From Tillus elongatus (lineage: Eukaryota; Arthropoda; Insecta; Coleoptera; Cleridae), in the NCBI GenBank assembly GCA_964006375.1, contig OZ023268.1:82533835-82597834 (forward strand): a stretch of 64,000 nucleotides of DNA. The letters are read 5' to 3'. This document shows, piece after piece, positions 1-10,710 of this stretch. The position numbers and the translations under genes were made by a program. Under the pieces are notes generated by a model. That model saw only the letters and a list, made by a program, of their open reading frames with translations. It was not told the DNA's origin and did no database searches. The first letter of the stretch is position 1; each line of letters begins with the position of its first letter.

Positions 1-439
1 TTGTTTACTATCCCAAATTTATTTATATGAATAAATTTAATATTATTGTTAACATTAACATATATGTTTAATTGAAGAGAAATTCCTCCCTAATATCTCC
101 CCTGTTTGGCAGCAACACCATTAATAAATTCTAATTATCGTTTATCTACATTCCTTAAATTTTACCCTAGCCTGGGGCGCTCACAAATATAGGACTCCAG
201 GCAAAGCAACACAGAAAATAACGTGAGTACCAAACCATATCAAGATCTGCGAACCTCCTAAAGTGTTTCTAGTCTTAATAATAATAATAATCTGATTGAT
301 AGATGCTTTTAGAGTAGGGCTGATAGACAAAAGTGACCTCACTATCAAGCAGATTCAAATCCACTTGAGGTCAATCACCATATACCACGTTACAAGTAAG
401 TTCTTGTTTAAGGACAGTTACACCATTTAAAAAAAAACT
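1..439. other. unassigned intergenic or intronic DNA
   Basis: No coding similarity or recognisable element was seen. The stretch is AT-rich, with a short (ATA)n run near 280-292. If pyd continues past position 1, this is intron. Confidence 0.4.
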
Positions 440-614
440 CGGAACGCAGCAAGTGCGTTATGGTAGTGAATTTTCATAGAAATGATCTGGCACAAAATAT
501 TTTATTATAACTTTTTTTTTCTTGTAACATGGAAAGCTAAATTTTGGTGTATAGTTTACTTTTTATATCGTAAACCTACCTACCAAATTTGGTTATCATA
601 GATTTTTTATTTTT

Positions 615-1185
615 TAAGATAAATTTTTTTTTCAAATGAACTCAAAATTTTTTCTGAAAACCTCGTCCGATTTTTCTGATTAACGAACTTGTCAAAGCCA
701 TTTACAAAAGGAAGGTACATGCCTAGTTATATCAAAATCTGCCCATTATTCTTTGAGATAAAAAATTTTTTCAAATGAAAAGTCAAAATTTTCCCAGAAA
801 ACCTCGTCCGATTTTTTTGAATAACAAACTTGTCAAAGCCATTTACAAAAGGAAGGTACATGCCAAATTTTATTAAAATAGGCTTATTACTTTTTGAGAA
901 AAGAATTTTTTTCGAATGAAAACTCAAAATTTTCGCGGAAAACCATATCCGATTTTCCTGACTAACTAACTTGTCAAAGCCATTTACAAAAGGAAGGTAC
1001 ACGCCAAATTTTATTAAAATCGGCTTATTACTTTTTGAGATAAGAATTTTTTTCGAATGAAAACTCAAAATTTTCCCGGAAAACCTCATTCGATTTTCCT
1101 GACTAACGAACTTATCCAAGCCATTTACAAAAGAAAGGTACGTGCCAAATTTTATCAAAATCGGCCTATTATTTTTTGAGTTATC
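615..1185 (+). repeat. tandem repeat, four 141-bp units
   Basis: The landmark CCATTTACAAAA recurs at 698, 839, 980 and 1,121, spaced exactly 141 bp each time. Units differ by substitutions but show no net length change. Read on the minus strand, one frame stays open through three units because 141 is a multiple of three. Nothing else suggests that it is translated. Single copies of the same unit occur in other family H members, for example near 27,180, 55,850 and 57,370. Confidence 0.9.
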
Positions 1186-1195
1186 GGTGTGATAC

Positions 1196-1313
<118 letters not shown>

Positions 1314-1450
1314 ATATAAAAATTGAAACTGACCCCGGATATGGGTTCTAGAGGTCCTAGATCGCGCTCATTTGCAAAAATTTTTTCAAAATTCAAAAGT
1401 CGGGATCTCCCCATTAGTGAATTTTTTCTACGAAAATTCACTAAAACATA

Positions 1451-1903
1451 AGTTTGATACGCCACTGTAATACGGCACGCCACTGATGACCAGAAATATT
1501 TTAGAAACACAGCGATGGTAATTATGCACAATTTTGCTCTTAGCATGTTTTCAATATGTTGTATGGTAGGGGAGCTATGCTCCGCGGCGTCTTAGGTGCT
1601 ACACCCTGTAGGTAATATGATTATTGCTATAATAAAAACCTGAATTTGTTATAAGATCGCTTTATAATGTTCATATTTACATATACGTATGTCAATGCTC
1701 AGTAATGTGAACAACCTAAATAGTATCACTTATGTGAACAAAATAAAATTGTGCAATGATAACTTGTTGCACTGAATTTAAGAAATCCTAGAGAGCCCTC
1801 TTATGTATTACCGAAATTTTAATTAAAACTTAAGAAACTAAAATTGTAACATCTCTTTAAATTATTATTATTCTATTAATTCAAATGTTACATTATTTAA
1901 ACA
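1451..1903. other. downstream flank of the last visible pyd exon
   Basis: No element was recognised. On the minus strand an ATTAAA, a variant poly(A) signal, lies at 1,818-1,823, about 80 bp after the TAG at 1,904-1,906. This could serve a short transcript ending here. If the splice donor at 1,914 is used instead, this is intron. A GT-rich downstream element was not clearly seen. Confidence 0.3.
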
Positions 1904-2929
1904 CTAAACCTCACCGTAATTTTCTTCATGTACTAGAAATGACTTCAATTCACCATTGAAAACAAGGTCAGCCGAATATTTTCTATCGATAATTTCTTTT
2001 GTTTTCAAGTCACTATCGTCTTTCTTTTCTGCAGATTTTTTTATGAGTTCCTCATGTATTTGAACATTGTGCCTCACAATTTGACCAGATACACCTTTCT
2101 TTATTTCAGAATCACCTTGCTTACCTTTTTTGAAATTATTACCTTTAATTTTTCGTAAAGTGCTACTCTTTTCATCCTTAAACTGCGCTGGAGGTGTTGG
2201 ACAATATTCCAATTTGATATTAGTAGTGGTTGGTGTATTGTTATTAACATCATTTATTTCATTTAAATTTTCAGGAAGTAAACAAAAATTTGCTTGATTT
2301 GGGCAACCCTCATAGCAGATTGTTTTATTTAAGTCACTACTGCTACCAGAACATTCTTTACACACATATAAAAAGTTATTATATTGATGTAAAACATTAG
2401 CTTCACTGATAGGTACAGCAGGGTGAATGAAGCTTGACGTCAATGCGGTGTTGCCAGAATGATTAGGTATAAACTCATCATAACTGCCCACATTGGCAAC
2501 CCTGCTGGCCGTTCTTGGACCAGTAGGAAGATTACTCATGCTGGCAACACCACACGGCTTTACGGTATCACAGCTGCCTATATTGGTAAGATGATGCAGG
2601 TTAATATTATCAGAACTGCCCACACTCACAACACTGCGACGATTAATGTTAGTGGCATGCATTTGTAAAGGTTTTCTAGACAAACTACTTGCATATAGCG
2701 GCCAATTCTGATAGCCGGAACTGTACAAACTACTCTGACTCGGGGCGTAGTTAGGTTCTGGGTAAAAAATGGGGTCATACTGTACATACTGAGGACTACT
2801 ATACATGGATAAAGGAGGTCTACGTGTGCGAGGTCTTGAAGGGCGATAATGATTGGGAAGGGAGCTGGTTTTTGGTCTCGGGAGTGTGTGCATTGGGAAG
2901 AAAATGTCAGGAAACATGTCTGGACCCCA
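1904..2929 (-). CDS. pyd: polychaetoid/ZO-1 exon 11 (C-terminal tail, last visible exon)
   Basis: This exon starts in phase 0 after a TTTTCAG acceptor and continues the GUK exon at 10,158. It encodes about 341 residues of low-complexity tail, starting WGPDMFPDIFFPMHTLPRPK. It has a Pro/Arg/Ser/Tyr-rich first part, an Asn/Ser-rich middle, a Cys-containing segment and a Lys/Asp/Glu-rich end, HEENYGEV then TAG. The family's proline-rich tail normally leads to a ZU5 domain, which is absent here. A strong donor, G|GTGAGG, at 1,914 lies 11 bases before the end of the stop codon. The exon may therefore end at 1,915 (phase 1) and splice to ZU5 exons beyond the window, with the TAG used only on intron retention. 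Exon identity is secure; the true 3' end is not. Confidence 0.85.
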   Translation of the reverse strand, partial: WGPDMFPDIFFPMHTLPRPKTSSLPNHYRPSRPRTRRPPLSMYSSPQYVQYDPIFYPEPNYAPSQSSLYSSGYQNWPLYASSLSRKPLQMHATNINRRSVVSVGSSDNINLHHLTNIGSCDTVKPCGVASMSNLPTGPRTASRVANVGSYDEFIPNHSGNTALTSSFIHPAVPISEANVLHQYNNFLYVCKECSGSSSDLNKTICYEGCPNQANFCLLPENLNEINDVNNNTPTTTNIKLEYCPTPPAQFKDEKSSTLRKIKGNNFKKGKQGDSEIKKGVSGQIVRHNVQIHEELIKKSAEKKDDSDLKTKEIIDRKYSADLVFNGELKSFLVHEENYGEV

Positions 2930-3049
2930 CTGAAAAGACAAATACAAAGATTGTTAGAAACTTCTACCACCACACCAACTAATAAAGAAGTATAGATAAT
3001 GTAGGTACAAAACAATGTTATTAAAGGTAATAAATGAAATGCTTTACTA

Positions 3050-3125
3050 CCAGACAATCTTTTTAATACGCAAGCCTACACGTTTCGGCTCCTTTTATTG
3101 AGCCATCTTCAGGGGGTTTTTGAAA
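3050..3125 (-). mobile_element. Penelope-like element terminal fragment (tentative)
   Basis: On the minus strand this reads GAAGATGGCTCAATAAAAGG followed by AGCCGAAACGTGTAGG. The paired arms around an 'aaacg' core are typical of Penelope-like element ends. No coding sequence is attached. It lies just inside pyd intron 10, about 125 bp before the exon 11 acceptor. Confidence 0.4.
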
Positions 3126-3664
3126 TAATATCATGTCGGCCAAAAATAATACAAAACAATGGCCAAAATTAATAAGTGTAATAAAAGATATGAGAATATC
3201 ATACTAACAAAACACATCACCCTAATTTCCCATAATTATGGTCCAGTTCTTGTGTATTCTGGTCATAACTGTTGAACAGATAACCTCATTATTAATTTTT
3301 TTTTTGTGGGCAGCTTATAACATATACTATGTAATCAGCTTATTACGAGTTTTAAAAATCAACTAAAAAAAATAATCATGAATTTTGAAAAGGTGGTACA
3401 TAGTTGTATCCCAAGTTACCTATTACCATCTAAATGCTATAATAGTCATTCATAATTGAAGTTTTCATGCCCAACAATGAACGCTTAAAATCGCATAGAA
3501 AGCGAATGCACATTAAAAAAAAAATTTCTGGAAAGAACATAGTTTACATATTTGCCACTTCTGGAACAGGGTATAACTGTCTTGTTTTAGAAAATCGTGC
3601 ATGTTCAGTAATTTTCACAACTTCATCTGCATTTTATTGTAGAAAATCTTTCGCATTGGGCCAC
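3126..3664. other. unassigned intron 10 sequence
   Basis: AT-rich DNA with no recognised element or protein similarity. Confidence 0.35.
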
Positions 3665-6118
3665 CTCCTTAGGTTAGGTTAGGTTTGTATGTGAGTGGGC
3701 CATACCGGTCCCTCCACCGCGACCATAAGGTCTATTGTGGCTCACGCCTAATGGTCTATATTTCGCCCAACAAAGCCAGCCTCCTGCAGAGGTCGATAAT
3801 CTTTGTGGGCGAAAGTTGATCCAGATCTTCAGGAGCAAGCTTTATCTTGCCAAAGAGCAGGTATCTAGTCCTGTCCGCCACCAGACAGGAACACAGTACG
3901 TGCTCTGCTGTCTCGTCACTCTCCATACACAGCCGGCATTCGGTCTCCTGACCAACTCCAATACGGTGCATGTGGTGACGCAAGCGGCAGTGTCCTGTAT
4001 ACAGGCCGACTAGAGTACTCAGTTGTTGTCTGTTTAACTCTAGAAGCTTTTTAGCCCTTGACTCAGACAGGCCATTTATGAAGGCCTTAGAGTGAGCTAA
4101 CCCTGGAAGATTTTGCCAATACTAGATTGTCATTCTTTCTGTCCAGGTCTTTAAGGTGTATTTTGCTGTGCATGATGTTATCCCCAGCACCGGTTCTGCT
4201 CCAACAAAGTCTCTCTGGGCACCATTCCTGGCAAGCATGTCGGCCGCAACATTGCCATCATGGTCCGAGTGACCCGGTATCCAGACCAGCAACACCTCAT
4301 TACAGCTGCCCAGTTCATTAAGGGCAAATTTACAACTCCATACCGTTTTTGAATTACCGGTAGAAACCAAGAGCCTTTATTGCAGCTTGGGTATCTGCAT
4401 ATATCTTTATCGATTTGTGTGTGCACTGGTTTTTTATACTTTCCCTTGCACACATCTCGATGGCATACACTTTTCTGCCTGATGTATGGTTGCGTACTTG
4501 CTGAGGCTAGCTGATAGTCTAGCATCGGTGCTGCCCCCATATGCGCTGGCTCCTACTCCCATATTGGTTTTGGAGCCGTCAGAGTACCAGCAGAGATTGG
4601 CTCTCAATAGGGTCGTTTGATTTCGCTTCCAGTCCTCCCTTTCCGTAAGGACGGTCTTGAAAGACAGATCTTTGTAGGCATCAAGTCTGAGACCATTCCC
4701 AGAATCCTGTGACCCTCAATGTCATCGAGGAGTCCGGACCCTCCCAGACTGACTTCCTTCGGCATGCTGTCGGCCGTTTGTTTTAGTCTGTACGTTGTCC
4801 ACCTCGCCACCCTCTCCAACCATATGTGAAGAGGTGAAATATTAAGGAGGACCTCCAGAGCGGCTGATGGTGCAGTGCTTATCGCTCCCGTTATCATCAG
4901 ACAAGCTTGTCTCTGTAGATGAGCCAGTTTGGCCCTCGCGATACCACGAAGTGCCTTAGGCCACCAAACTATGGCTCCATATGTTATCATTGGTCTGATA
5001 ACCACTACAGAGAGCCAGTACATCTGTTGGGGGTTTGTTCCCCAGTTGTTTCCACAGATTCTCCGGCATGTCCACAGGGACAGTTTAGCCCTGCGGATTA
5101 CATTCTCTTACTGTACGTCCCAGTTGAGCTTCTTATCTAGGGTAACCCCCAGATATTTTGCTTGTTCCGAAAATTGAATCGTTTCCCCCATAAGAATAGA
5201 TGGTTTTAATTTTTCCAACCTTCTTCTTCTGGTAAATGGAACAATGATCATTTTGCGGGGGTTCACAGACATCTGTTCCCTCCGGCACCAATCATTCACT
5301 ACATTTAGTGCCTCTTGAAGAACTTGCAAGTCCCTCCTCAGATTTGCCTCTAACCATTATGACGAGATCATCAGCATACGCCTGGACCTTAACCTCCCAC
5401 AGTCCGAGGATAGCCAGCAAATCATCCACAAAGAGAGACCACAGCAGGGGGGATAGAACTCCCCCATGAGGGCACCCCCTCGCAGCCCTGACGCTGACCA
5501 CCTCCCCCAGCAACAAGGCAATAATGGTCCGATTATGTAGCATGCTTCCGATCCAGCCACAAATGGTAGGTTCCACCCCTCTAGCGATAGTGGCCTCGTA
5601 GAGGGAGATAGGTAATGCATTATTAAATGCTCCTTCGATGTCGAGAAATGCAGCCACCACCACCTCCCCGTTTTCCAGGGAGTGTGTGATTTTCTCGACG
5701 AGGTTATTGGGTGCTAACTCAGTAGATTTGCCAGTTTGGTAGGCATACTGGTGGGTATTTAGGGGGTTGTTGACTAAGATGTTCCCCATAATGTGGGTAG
5801 GAGGTCATTACGTCCCAATTTGGGAATGTAAACCCCCCTAATCACCGTCCAGCTGGATGGAATATAGTTCCAGGCCAGACTGGCTCCGTACAACCTGATT
5901 AGGAAAGGTAGGAGAATCTCCAGTCCATTTTGTAGTAGGACTGGTACCACCACATCCTCCCCTGGTGACTTGAATGGCTGGAAATGTTTCACAGCACATT
6001 CCACTGCCGAGGCTGTAACTATTTGCCGAGCAACCCGCCAGTCCTCCCTTTGAGGGCGTTTAAATCGGCCTTCAGCTAGCAGGACATCTTCATTGCTCAG
6101 GATCAGACAATCTGGGAA
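3665..6118 (-). mobile_element. RNase H-bearing non-LTR retrotransposon, family A, 5'-truncated pseudogene
   Basis: This is a remnant of an I/LOA/R1-type element; the clade is inferred from RT plus RNase H. Reading down the minus strand it holds an RT N-terminal segment (FKSPGEDVVVPVLL, about 5,950), RT motif A (AAFLDIEGAFNN, about 5,640), the GVLSPLLWSL turn and YADD catalytic box (about 5,370-5,460), and a thumb segment (TYGAIVWWPKAL, about 4,970). Next come RNase H (GVGAGAYGGS, then VLLVWIPGHSDHDGN, about 4,270) and a C-terminal Cys/His cluster (CRLCMESDETAEHVLCSC, about 3,900). Frames shift several times, near 5,790, 5,100 and 4,370, so it is dead. The 3' end reads AAACCTAACCTAACCTAAGG at 3,668-3,690. 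The 5' end abuts a pogo fragment at about 6,118. Confidence 0.88.
3668..3690 (+). repeat. (TTAGG)-like terminus of the family A LINE
   Basis: CCTTAGGTTAGGTTAGG on the plus strand is the 3' tail of the minus-strand LINE. It matches the insect telomere motif TTAGG for about three units. The other family A copies carry decayed forms of the same tail. Confidence 0.8.
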
Positions 6119-6690
6119 GTGACCTCCTTAAGTGTCCAACGTTTGGCATGTAGTTAATCACAAAACCATATTTTAGAACTTCTTCAACAATTCCTGACCA
6201 GTATTCCTCCTTATATACCAGAATAAATAAATCATCTATAATAATAGTGTCAAATTTACAAGTATGTTCTGTTGACTGATCACTAAAATCTACAGTTTCT
6301 GTATCAGAAGCAAGTGACATATGTCCCGAGTTCTCTTCTGAGTCACTGTTAGATTATCTTTGGTTTGTTCTTTTTTTATGCCCTATTCTGGATGGCTCTG
6401 CACGAGGTTCATTTTCCACATCAGTTATCATCAAATTTATTTCTTCTGATGCTATGTTTTTTCTAGTCTCAACATTTACTTTTTTTTACACATAATCTTA
6501 GGAGTACTTTCAGAGTCTGGTGGCATGTAGAAATTCTTTAAACACTTATTGTGTTTGGCATGCAGTCTTTCACTGTTGGGAAATTTCTCTAAAACGGGCT
6601 CGTGGTTTACTGGGTATATGACAGTTTTTCTGAAACCGGATATTAAATTCATAGCACTGTTTGGTGCTATTTTTCATATATAGTTCATAG
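6119..6690 (-). pseudogene. pogo/Tigger (jerky-like) transposase C-terminal fragment
   Basis: At about 6,560-6,660 the minus strand encodes AMNLISGFRKTVIYPVN, the hallmark of the end of the DDE domain in pogo/jerky/Tigger transposases (SGFRKxGIYPxN). The following 500 bp are acidic and Ser/Thr-rich, with stops. They end in a small domain, LFILVYKEEYWSGIVEEVLK, like the one closing some insect members. The fragment is cut by the family A LINE at about 6,118. It is distinct from the pogo copy at 10.4-13.8 kb, though possibly the same family. Confidence 0.6.
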
Positions 6691-6779
6691 TTCTTTATTT
6701 CACCATCAAAAGATACATGGTATGTAATTTATCAAAACACATATAAAAAAATCATCAAATAAAATAAGTATCCACAGAG

Positions 6780-8255
6780 GTCGACAGTAGTTCATACATT
6801 CCTTAATTGTATAAAAAGTTTCACTCATTCACCCAGGTACATTTTCACACTCATTTGGAATTTTTTCCTGTTGTTTAATCTTCCCCATATGCTGTGGCAA
6901 CTTGTTGTAGAACCTAACTCCTGTGTAATTAATTCCATGACTGGATGCTCCTATCCAGTACAGTGGTGTTGCAAGTTCATTCCCATAACGTGTGTTATAG
7001 TTATGGTATTCGTTGTGTATCTCATTTGGTATCCCATATATGCAGAATACAGGTAAGAATGTATTCACTTACTACAGTCAGTATTTTGTGTACCTTGAAA
7101 AGCATTCTGCAGCTATCTAATGAACTAACGCCACTTAAAGCTCTAAAAGCCTTTTACTGCTCAAGAAGGACTCTGTGAAGCTCATTGGATGAGCGCCGGA
7201 CCAGAATCGCATAGACTGCAATAGAGTGGAAATTTGCAAAATATGCTACTCCAGCTGCTAGGTAAGTTGAACAGCTCATAAGCTTTCGAATTGCATATAC
7301 CACCCTCCACAATTACAACATAAATCTTCTACATGCTGAAGCCACTTGAGATAGTTGTTTATCATGACTCCCAAAAACCTTACACTCCAGCTGGCCCTCA
7401 TTTCTTATGGTAAATTTCATTATTTTAGTCTTATCATCATTCGGTGCAGTGCATCGTCAGAAAACCAAATTTTCACTTGACAGATGCTAAAGTCTGTTTG
7501 TGAACTTCTTGGTCACTTCTAGCTCTGTTGATGAAGCTTGTATCCTCTGCAAACATGTAGGTTCCATATGTTTCAATACTTGGAAATAGGTCATTGACAA
7601 ATTATAAAGAGTATAGGACCCAGAATAGATCCTTGCGTACCCCAGCTTTAAAACACACACAACTGGACAATTTATTGTTCCACTTGACCATCTGCATTCT
7701 GTTATAGAGGTACGACTTGAACAGATCAGACACCAAACCCCTCACACCATAACAGTAAAGCTTATCAAGAAGGATATTGTGATCCACAGAATCAAAGGCT
7801 TTACTTAAGTCAATAAATGTTATTTCTACTTTTTCTTTTTTTCAAAACCATCTAGTATGTCTGGCATTGCCAGTGAAAGTGCAGAGATGGTTGCCTTGGA
7901 TTTTCTATACCCAAACTGATTGTCTTTTAACACTTATTTTTTTTTGTTTGAAGAAGTTCTCTCCAGCCTCTGTTTTATAAGGCTTTCAAAGATCTTTGAA
8001 AACACAGGCAAGGTGGAAACTGGCCTATAATTGCTGCACATATTATCGCCTTTTTTGAGTGCAGAGATCACTTTAGCTACTTTCATTAAGTCGGCGAATA
8101 TGCCTGCTCTGAGACATTTATTTATTATCACTATATTTTTTGAATAATGTGTGAAAGACGTCCTTTGGCACTGTGAGATATCGCCTTTCAGTAGGGGTAC
8201 TTTTACCCTGGCTAACAACCGTCATTTTTCCAGAGGCCTTTAAAATCTGTGATGC
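6780..8255 (-). mobile_element. CR1/Jockey-like LINE reverse-transcriptase pseudogene
   Basis: On the minus strand from about 8,220: an RT N-terminal segment (MKVAKVISALKKGDN, then YRPVSTLPVFSKIFE, about 8,000-8,100), motif A (FIDLSKAFDSVDHNILL, about 7,760-7,815), a remnant of the motif B region (7,620), and the distal C-terminal signature YNTRYGNELATPLY with FYNKLPQHM at 6,850-6,990. Many frame changes show decay. No RNase H was seen, which favours CR1/Jockey-type. Its 5' end meets the plus-strand LINE at 8,225 head to head. Confidence 0.75.
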
Positions 8256-9600
8256 TATTCCTGTCTTTTAGTCAGGTAGTCGATCACACGTGATAAATTT
8301 TAGATATGTTTGTATCAGTTCTGTCTTATCAAAAGTAGTTGAGATGACTGTGATGCCGATTCTCAAATTTTCCTTCAAACATGTCATTGTTGAACAACAC
8401 CATGGTTTCTCTGCAGGTAGTTCAATTGCAACGAACTTATTTTATTTTACTAATTATATAATTTCATCATTAGAAACTGGTGGTGAAGTACACTGTCCAT
8501 TCTGATTTTAGCAGATCTTTTGATTCTCTGTTAATTCAGAAATTATATGCATATGGCATTAGAGATCTGCTGCTGGCATCGCTCCATTCCTATCTTGAAG
8601 ACAGAACCCTCAGAGTAAAAGTCGGTGGGCGATACTCTGATCTTATACATTACTTCGGGTGTTCCACAAGGTTCACACATTGGGCCACTTCTATTCAACA
8701 TTTTCATCAATGATATTGGAATGTCTTTCAGGTCACCTTACTTATCGTTTGCAGATGATTTTAAAATTTTCACTTGTCTATATAGCTCCTGAAATGTCAG
8801 CCCTTGCCCATGATTTGGAATGCTGTCCTTGTGGTGCCACACAAATGATCTTCATTTGAATATAAGTAAGTGTTTTATGATGGAAGTTTTCCGGTAGAGC
8901 TACCTCTCAGTTTACCACTGCAGATTCAGATTATCATAGATGGCATCTCATTGAGGTGGGTTGATACTGTTCGTGATCTAGGTGTAATGTTGGATTGATA
9001 GCTTAGGATGTCACTTCACATTGATGCCGTTACTACAGGAGCTGCAAGAATGCTGGGTTTGATAACTAGAATCACTAAACTTTTTAGCAGTGTTCGTACA
9101 TCGACCATTCTCTTCTCATCGATTGTAGGGTCTTTATTTGATTATTGCTCAGTGGTTTGGTCACGTAACTACACTGCACATATTGATAGAATTGAAAACG
9201 TTTAGCACAGATTTGTCAAAACTTCGTGTTATAGAAATTCGACGTCCATTTAAAGTTATAGTTACAGTTTATTGCTTGATTATTTCGGTACACATTTCCT
9301 TCATACTAGGCGTATTCTCTTCGACCTCTGTTTTATTTACAAAGTTCTCAACAGACTTATAGATAGCTGCGTACTGAACTAATTATGGCAAATACAGCCC
9401 TCTCAGCCAAGTAGTTAATGGTAGCAGCTTTTGTTCGAAGTTTGGCATGTCATATAGCCAGTTTAGGTGAAATGCGCGTAGAGTTTTAAATCTATGAAGT
9501 ATTGTATTATTATCATTGTTTTTCCTTGTCTAAATTTGTAAATTTTTTCTTTGTTATGTAAAATGACAAGTGGGTTAATAATTATTATTATTATCAAATA
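8225..9600 (+). mobile_element. CR1/Jockey-like LINE reverse-transcriptase pseudogene with (ATT)n tail
   Basis: Plus-strand RT fragments in order: VCISSVLSKVVEMTVMPIL (8,300), HHGFSAGSSIATNL (8,400), DFSRSFDSLLIQKLYAYG (motif A, 8,505), a frame change, GVPQGSHIGPLLFNIFIND (8,660-8,715), SFADDFKIF (8,745) and a C-terminal segment with FDYCSVVWSRNY (9,135). Stops and frameshifts are frequent. The element ends in a short ATT repeat at 9,575-9,596, a 3' simple-sequence tail seen in some LINE clades. The related copies at 16.8, 19.2 and 25.2 kb share its general style. Confidence 0.75.
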
Positions 9601-10157
9601 ACTACAAATTTTAAGAACAAACTAACAAGATGTCTGAAGGTCAAATGACCAAACTTGCTACTGTCACAGTGGGCATGCAGTGGGGTGGTTAATGGTGATC
9701 ATATTCCCACACAAAAGGATCCCAGCACTTTACCGCTGTCAGAAATAACAATTTTTATTCGCAATAGGAACGCTCGAACCATAGATGTGACCCAGGACCA
9801 TTGTTATGTGAAATTACGGTATTAATTGAATAACCAAAAAATTTAGATTTAGTGACATAAACAGATTGACAATTTTTCGTGGCATAGATGAAATAAAAGG
9901 TACATTGTACAGAAAAAAACTGTTATTTTGATTGCAGATATGAAATGATTACGTTATTTTATTGAACAAAAAGAATAGTTTTGCAAGAAAATTGAGACAA
10001 AAACTTAGAAACCAAACTGATTTTCTTAAAATAAATTCCGACTAATGTAAAACATTATAGGATATGAAAAAAATAATTCTGTATTATTAAAACGTGAAAA
10101 AGTACCCATCTAAAATAATTTTATTTACGGACTGTAAAAATGTTTTAGAAAACTTAC
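9600..10157. other. unassigned intron 10 sequence
   Basis: No protein similarity or element boundaries were recognised between the LINE tail and the GUK exon. Confidence 0.35.
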
Positions 10158-10335
10158 CTTGCTTTCACTTATCCATAAGGCCCCACTCTGTTGTTTATCA
10201 ATTATTTCTCGAACTTTTCTGTACCAGTTATCTGTATTATCGTTCAACGTTATAGTCGCACTGAATATGTGACTCCACACTTTGTCTAGTTTTTGACACT
10301 GTTCTAAAAGCTTTTTCGAACTCTTATGGGCAGAC
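10158..10335 (-). CDS. pyd: polychaetoid/ZO-1 exon 10 (end of GUK domain)
   Basis: The exon encodes about 59 residues beginning SAHKSSKKLLEQCQKLDKVW and ending SGALWISESK. This is the C-terminal helix region of the catalytically inactive guanylate-kinase-like domain of MAGUK scaffolds. The acceptor is TTTTAG|G and the donor AAG|GTAAGT. The first base completes an AAG codon begun in exon 9, and the exon ends in phase 0. The match to fly Pyd extends over the whole exon. It sits between an 8.0-kb intron upstream and a 7.2-kb intron downstream. Confidence 0.95.
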
Positions 10336-10441
10336 CTAAAATGGAAACATTAATTAAATTTTATCACATACCTTCATACAAAAATATTTAAATTTAAAAA
10401 AAAGCAGCCTGACAATATAATACAAAATTACTTAATTGATA

Positions 10442-10710
10442 TACAGTGCAACTTCAGCAATTCGGAAACCCTCTACCTTTCGGACACTTTCAGATTTTTA
10501 TCTATACCACCTGGACAAAAATGGCTCCTGCAAAATGTGTTCCTTGCACTGTTAACTCTAAAACAGAAGTGTAACATTCTGGATAGTTTAGAAGCAGGTA
10601 GTAGTGTTCGGCAAGTGGCAAAAGCATTCAAAGTACCGAAATCAACAGTATCAGACATAAAGAAGAACAAACAGAAGATACGATGTTTTGTTTCTAGGTT
10701 CTTTATTGAT
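10442..10710 (+). mobile_element. pogo/Tigger DNA transposon, 5' part with TIR and HTH
   Basis: The element starts with CAGTGCAACTTCAGCAATTC after a TA dinucleotide (10,441-10,443). This is a pogo/Tigger-type inverted repeat, and a second AATTCGGA-like motif follows. The plus strand then encodes LTLKQKCNILDSLEAGSSVR and QVAKAFKVPKSTVSDIK, the CENP-B/Psq-like N-terminal helix-turn-helix of pogo transposases. The reading frame is cut at about 10,710 by the poly(A) end of a minus-strand LINE. The rest of the transposase resumes near 12,690. Confidence 0.8.

Noticed and set aside
3668..3690. Interstitial telomere or chromosome fusion point (TTAGG)n
   Set aside because: Only about three units, and it is the exact 3' terminus of a LINE that ends the same way elsewhere in the window.
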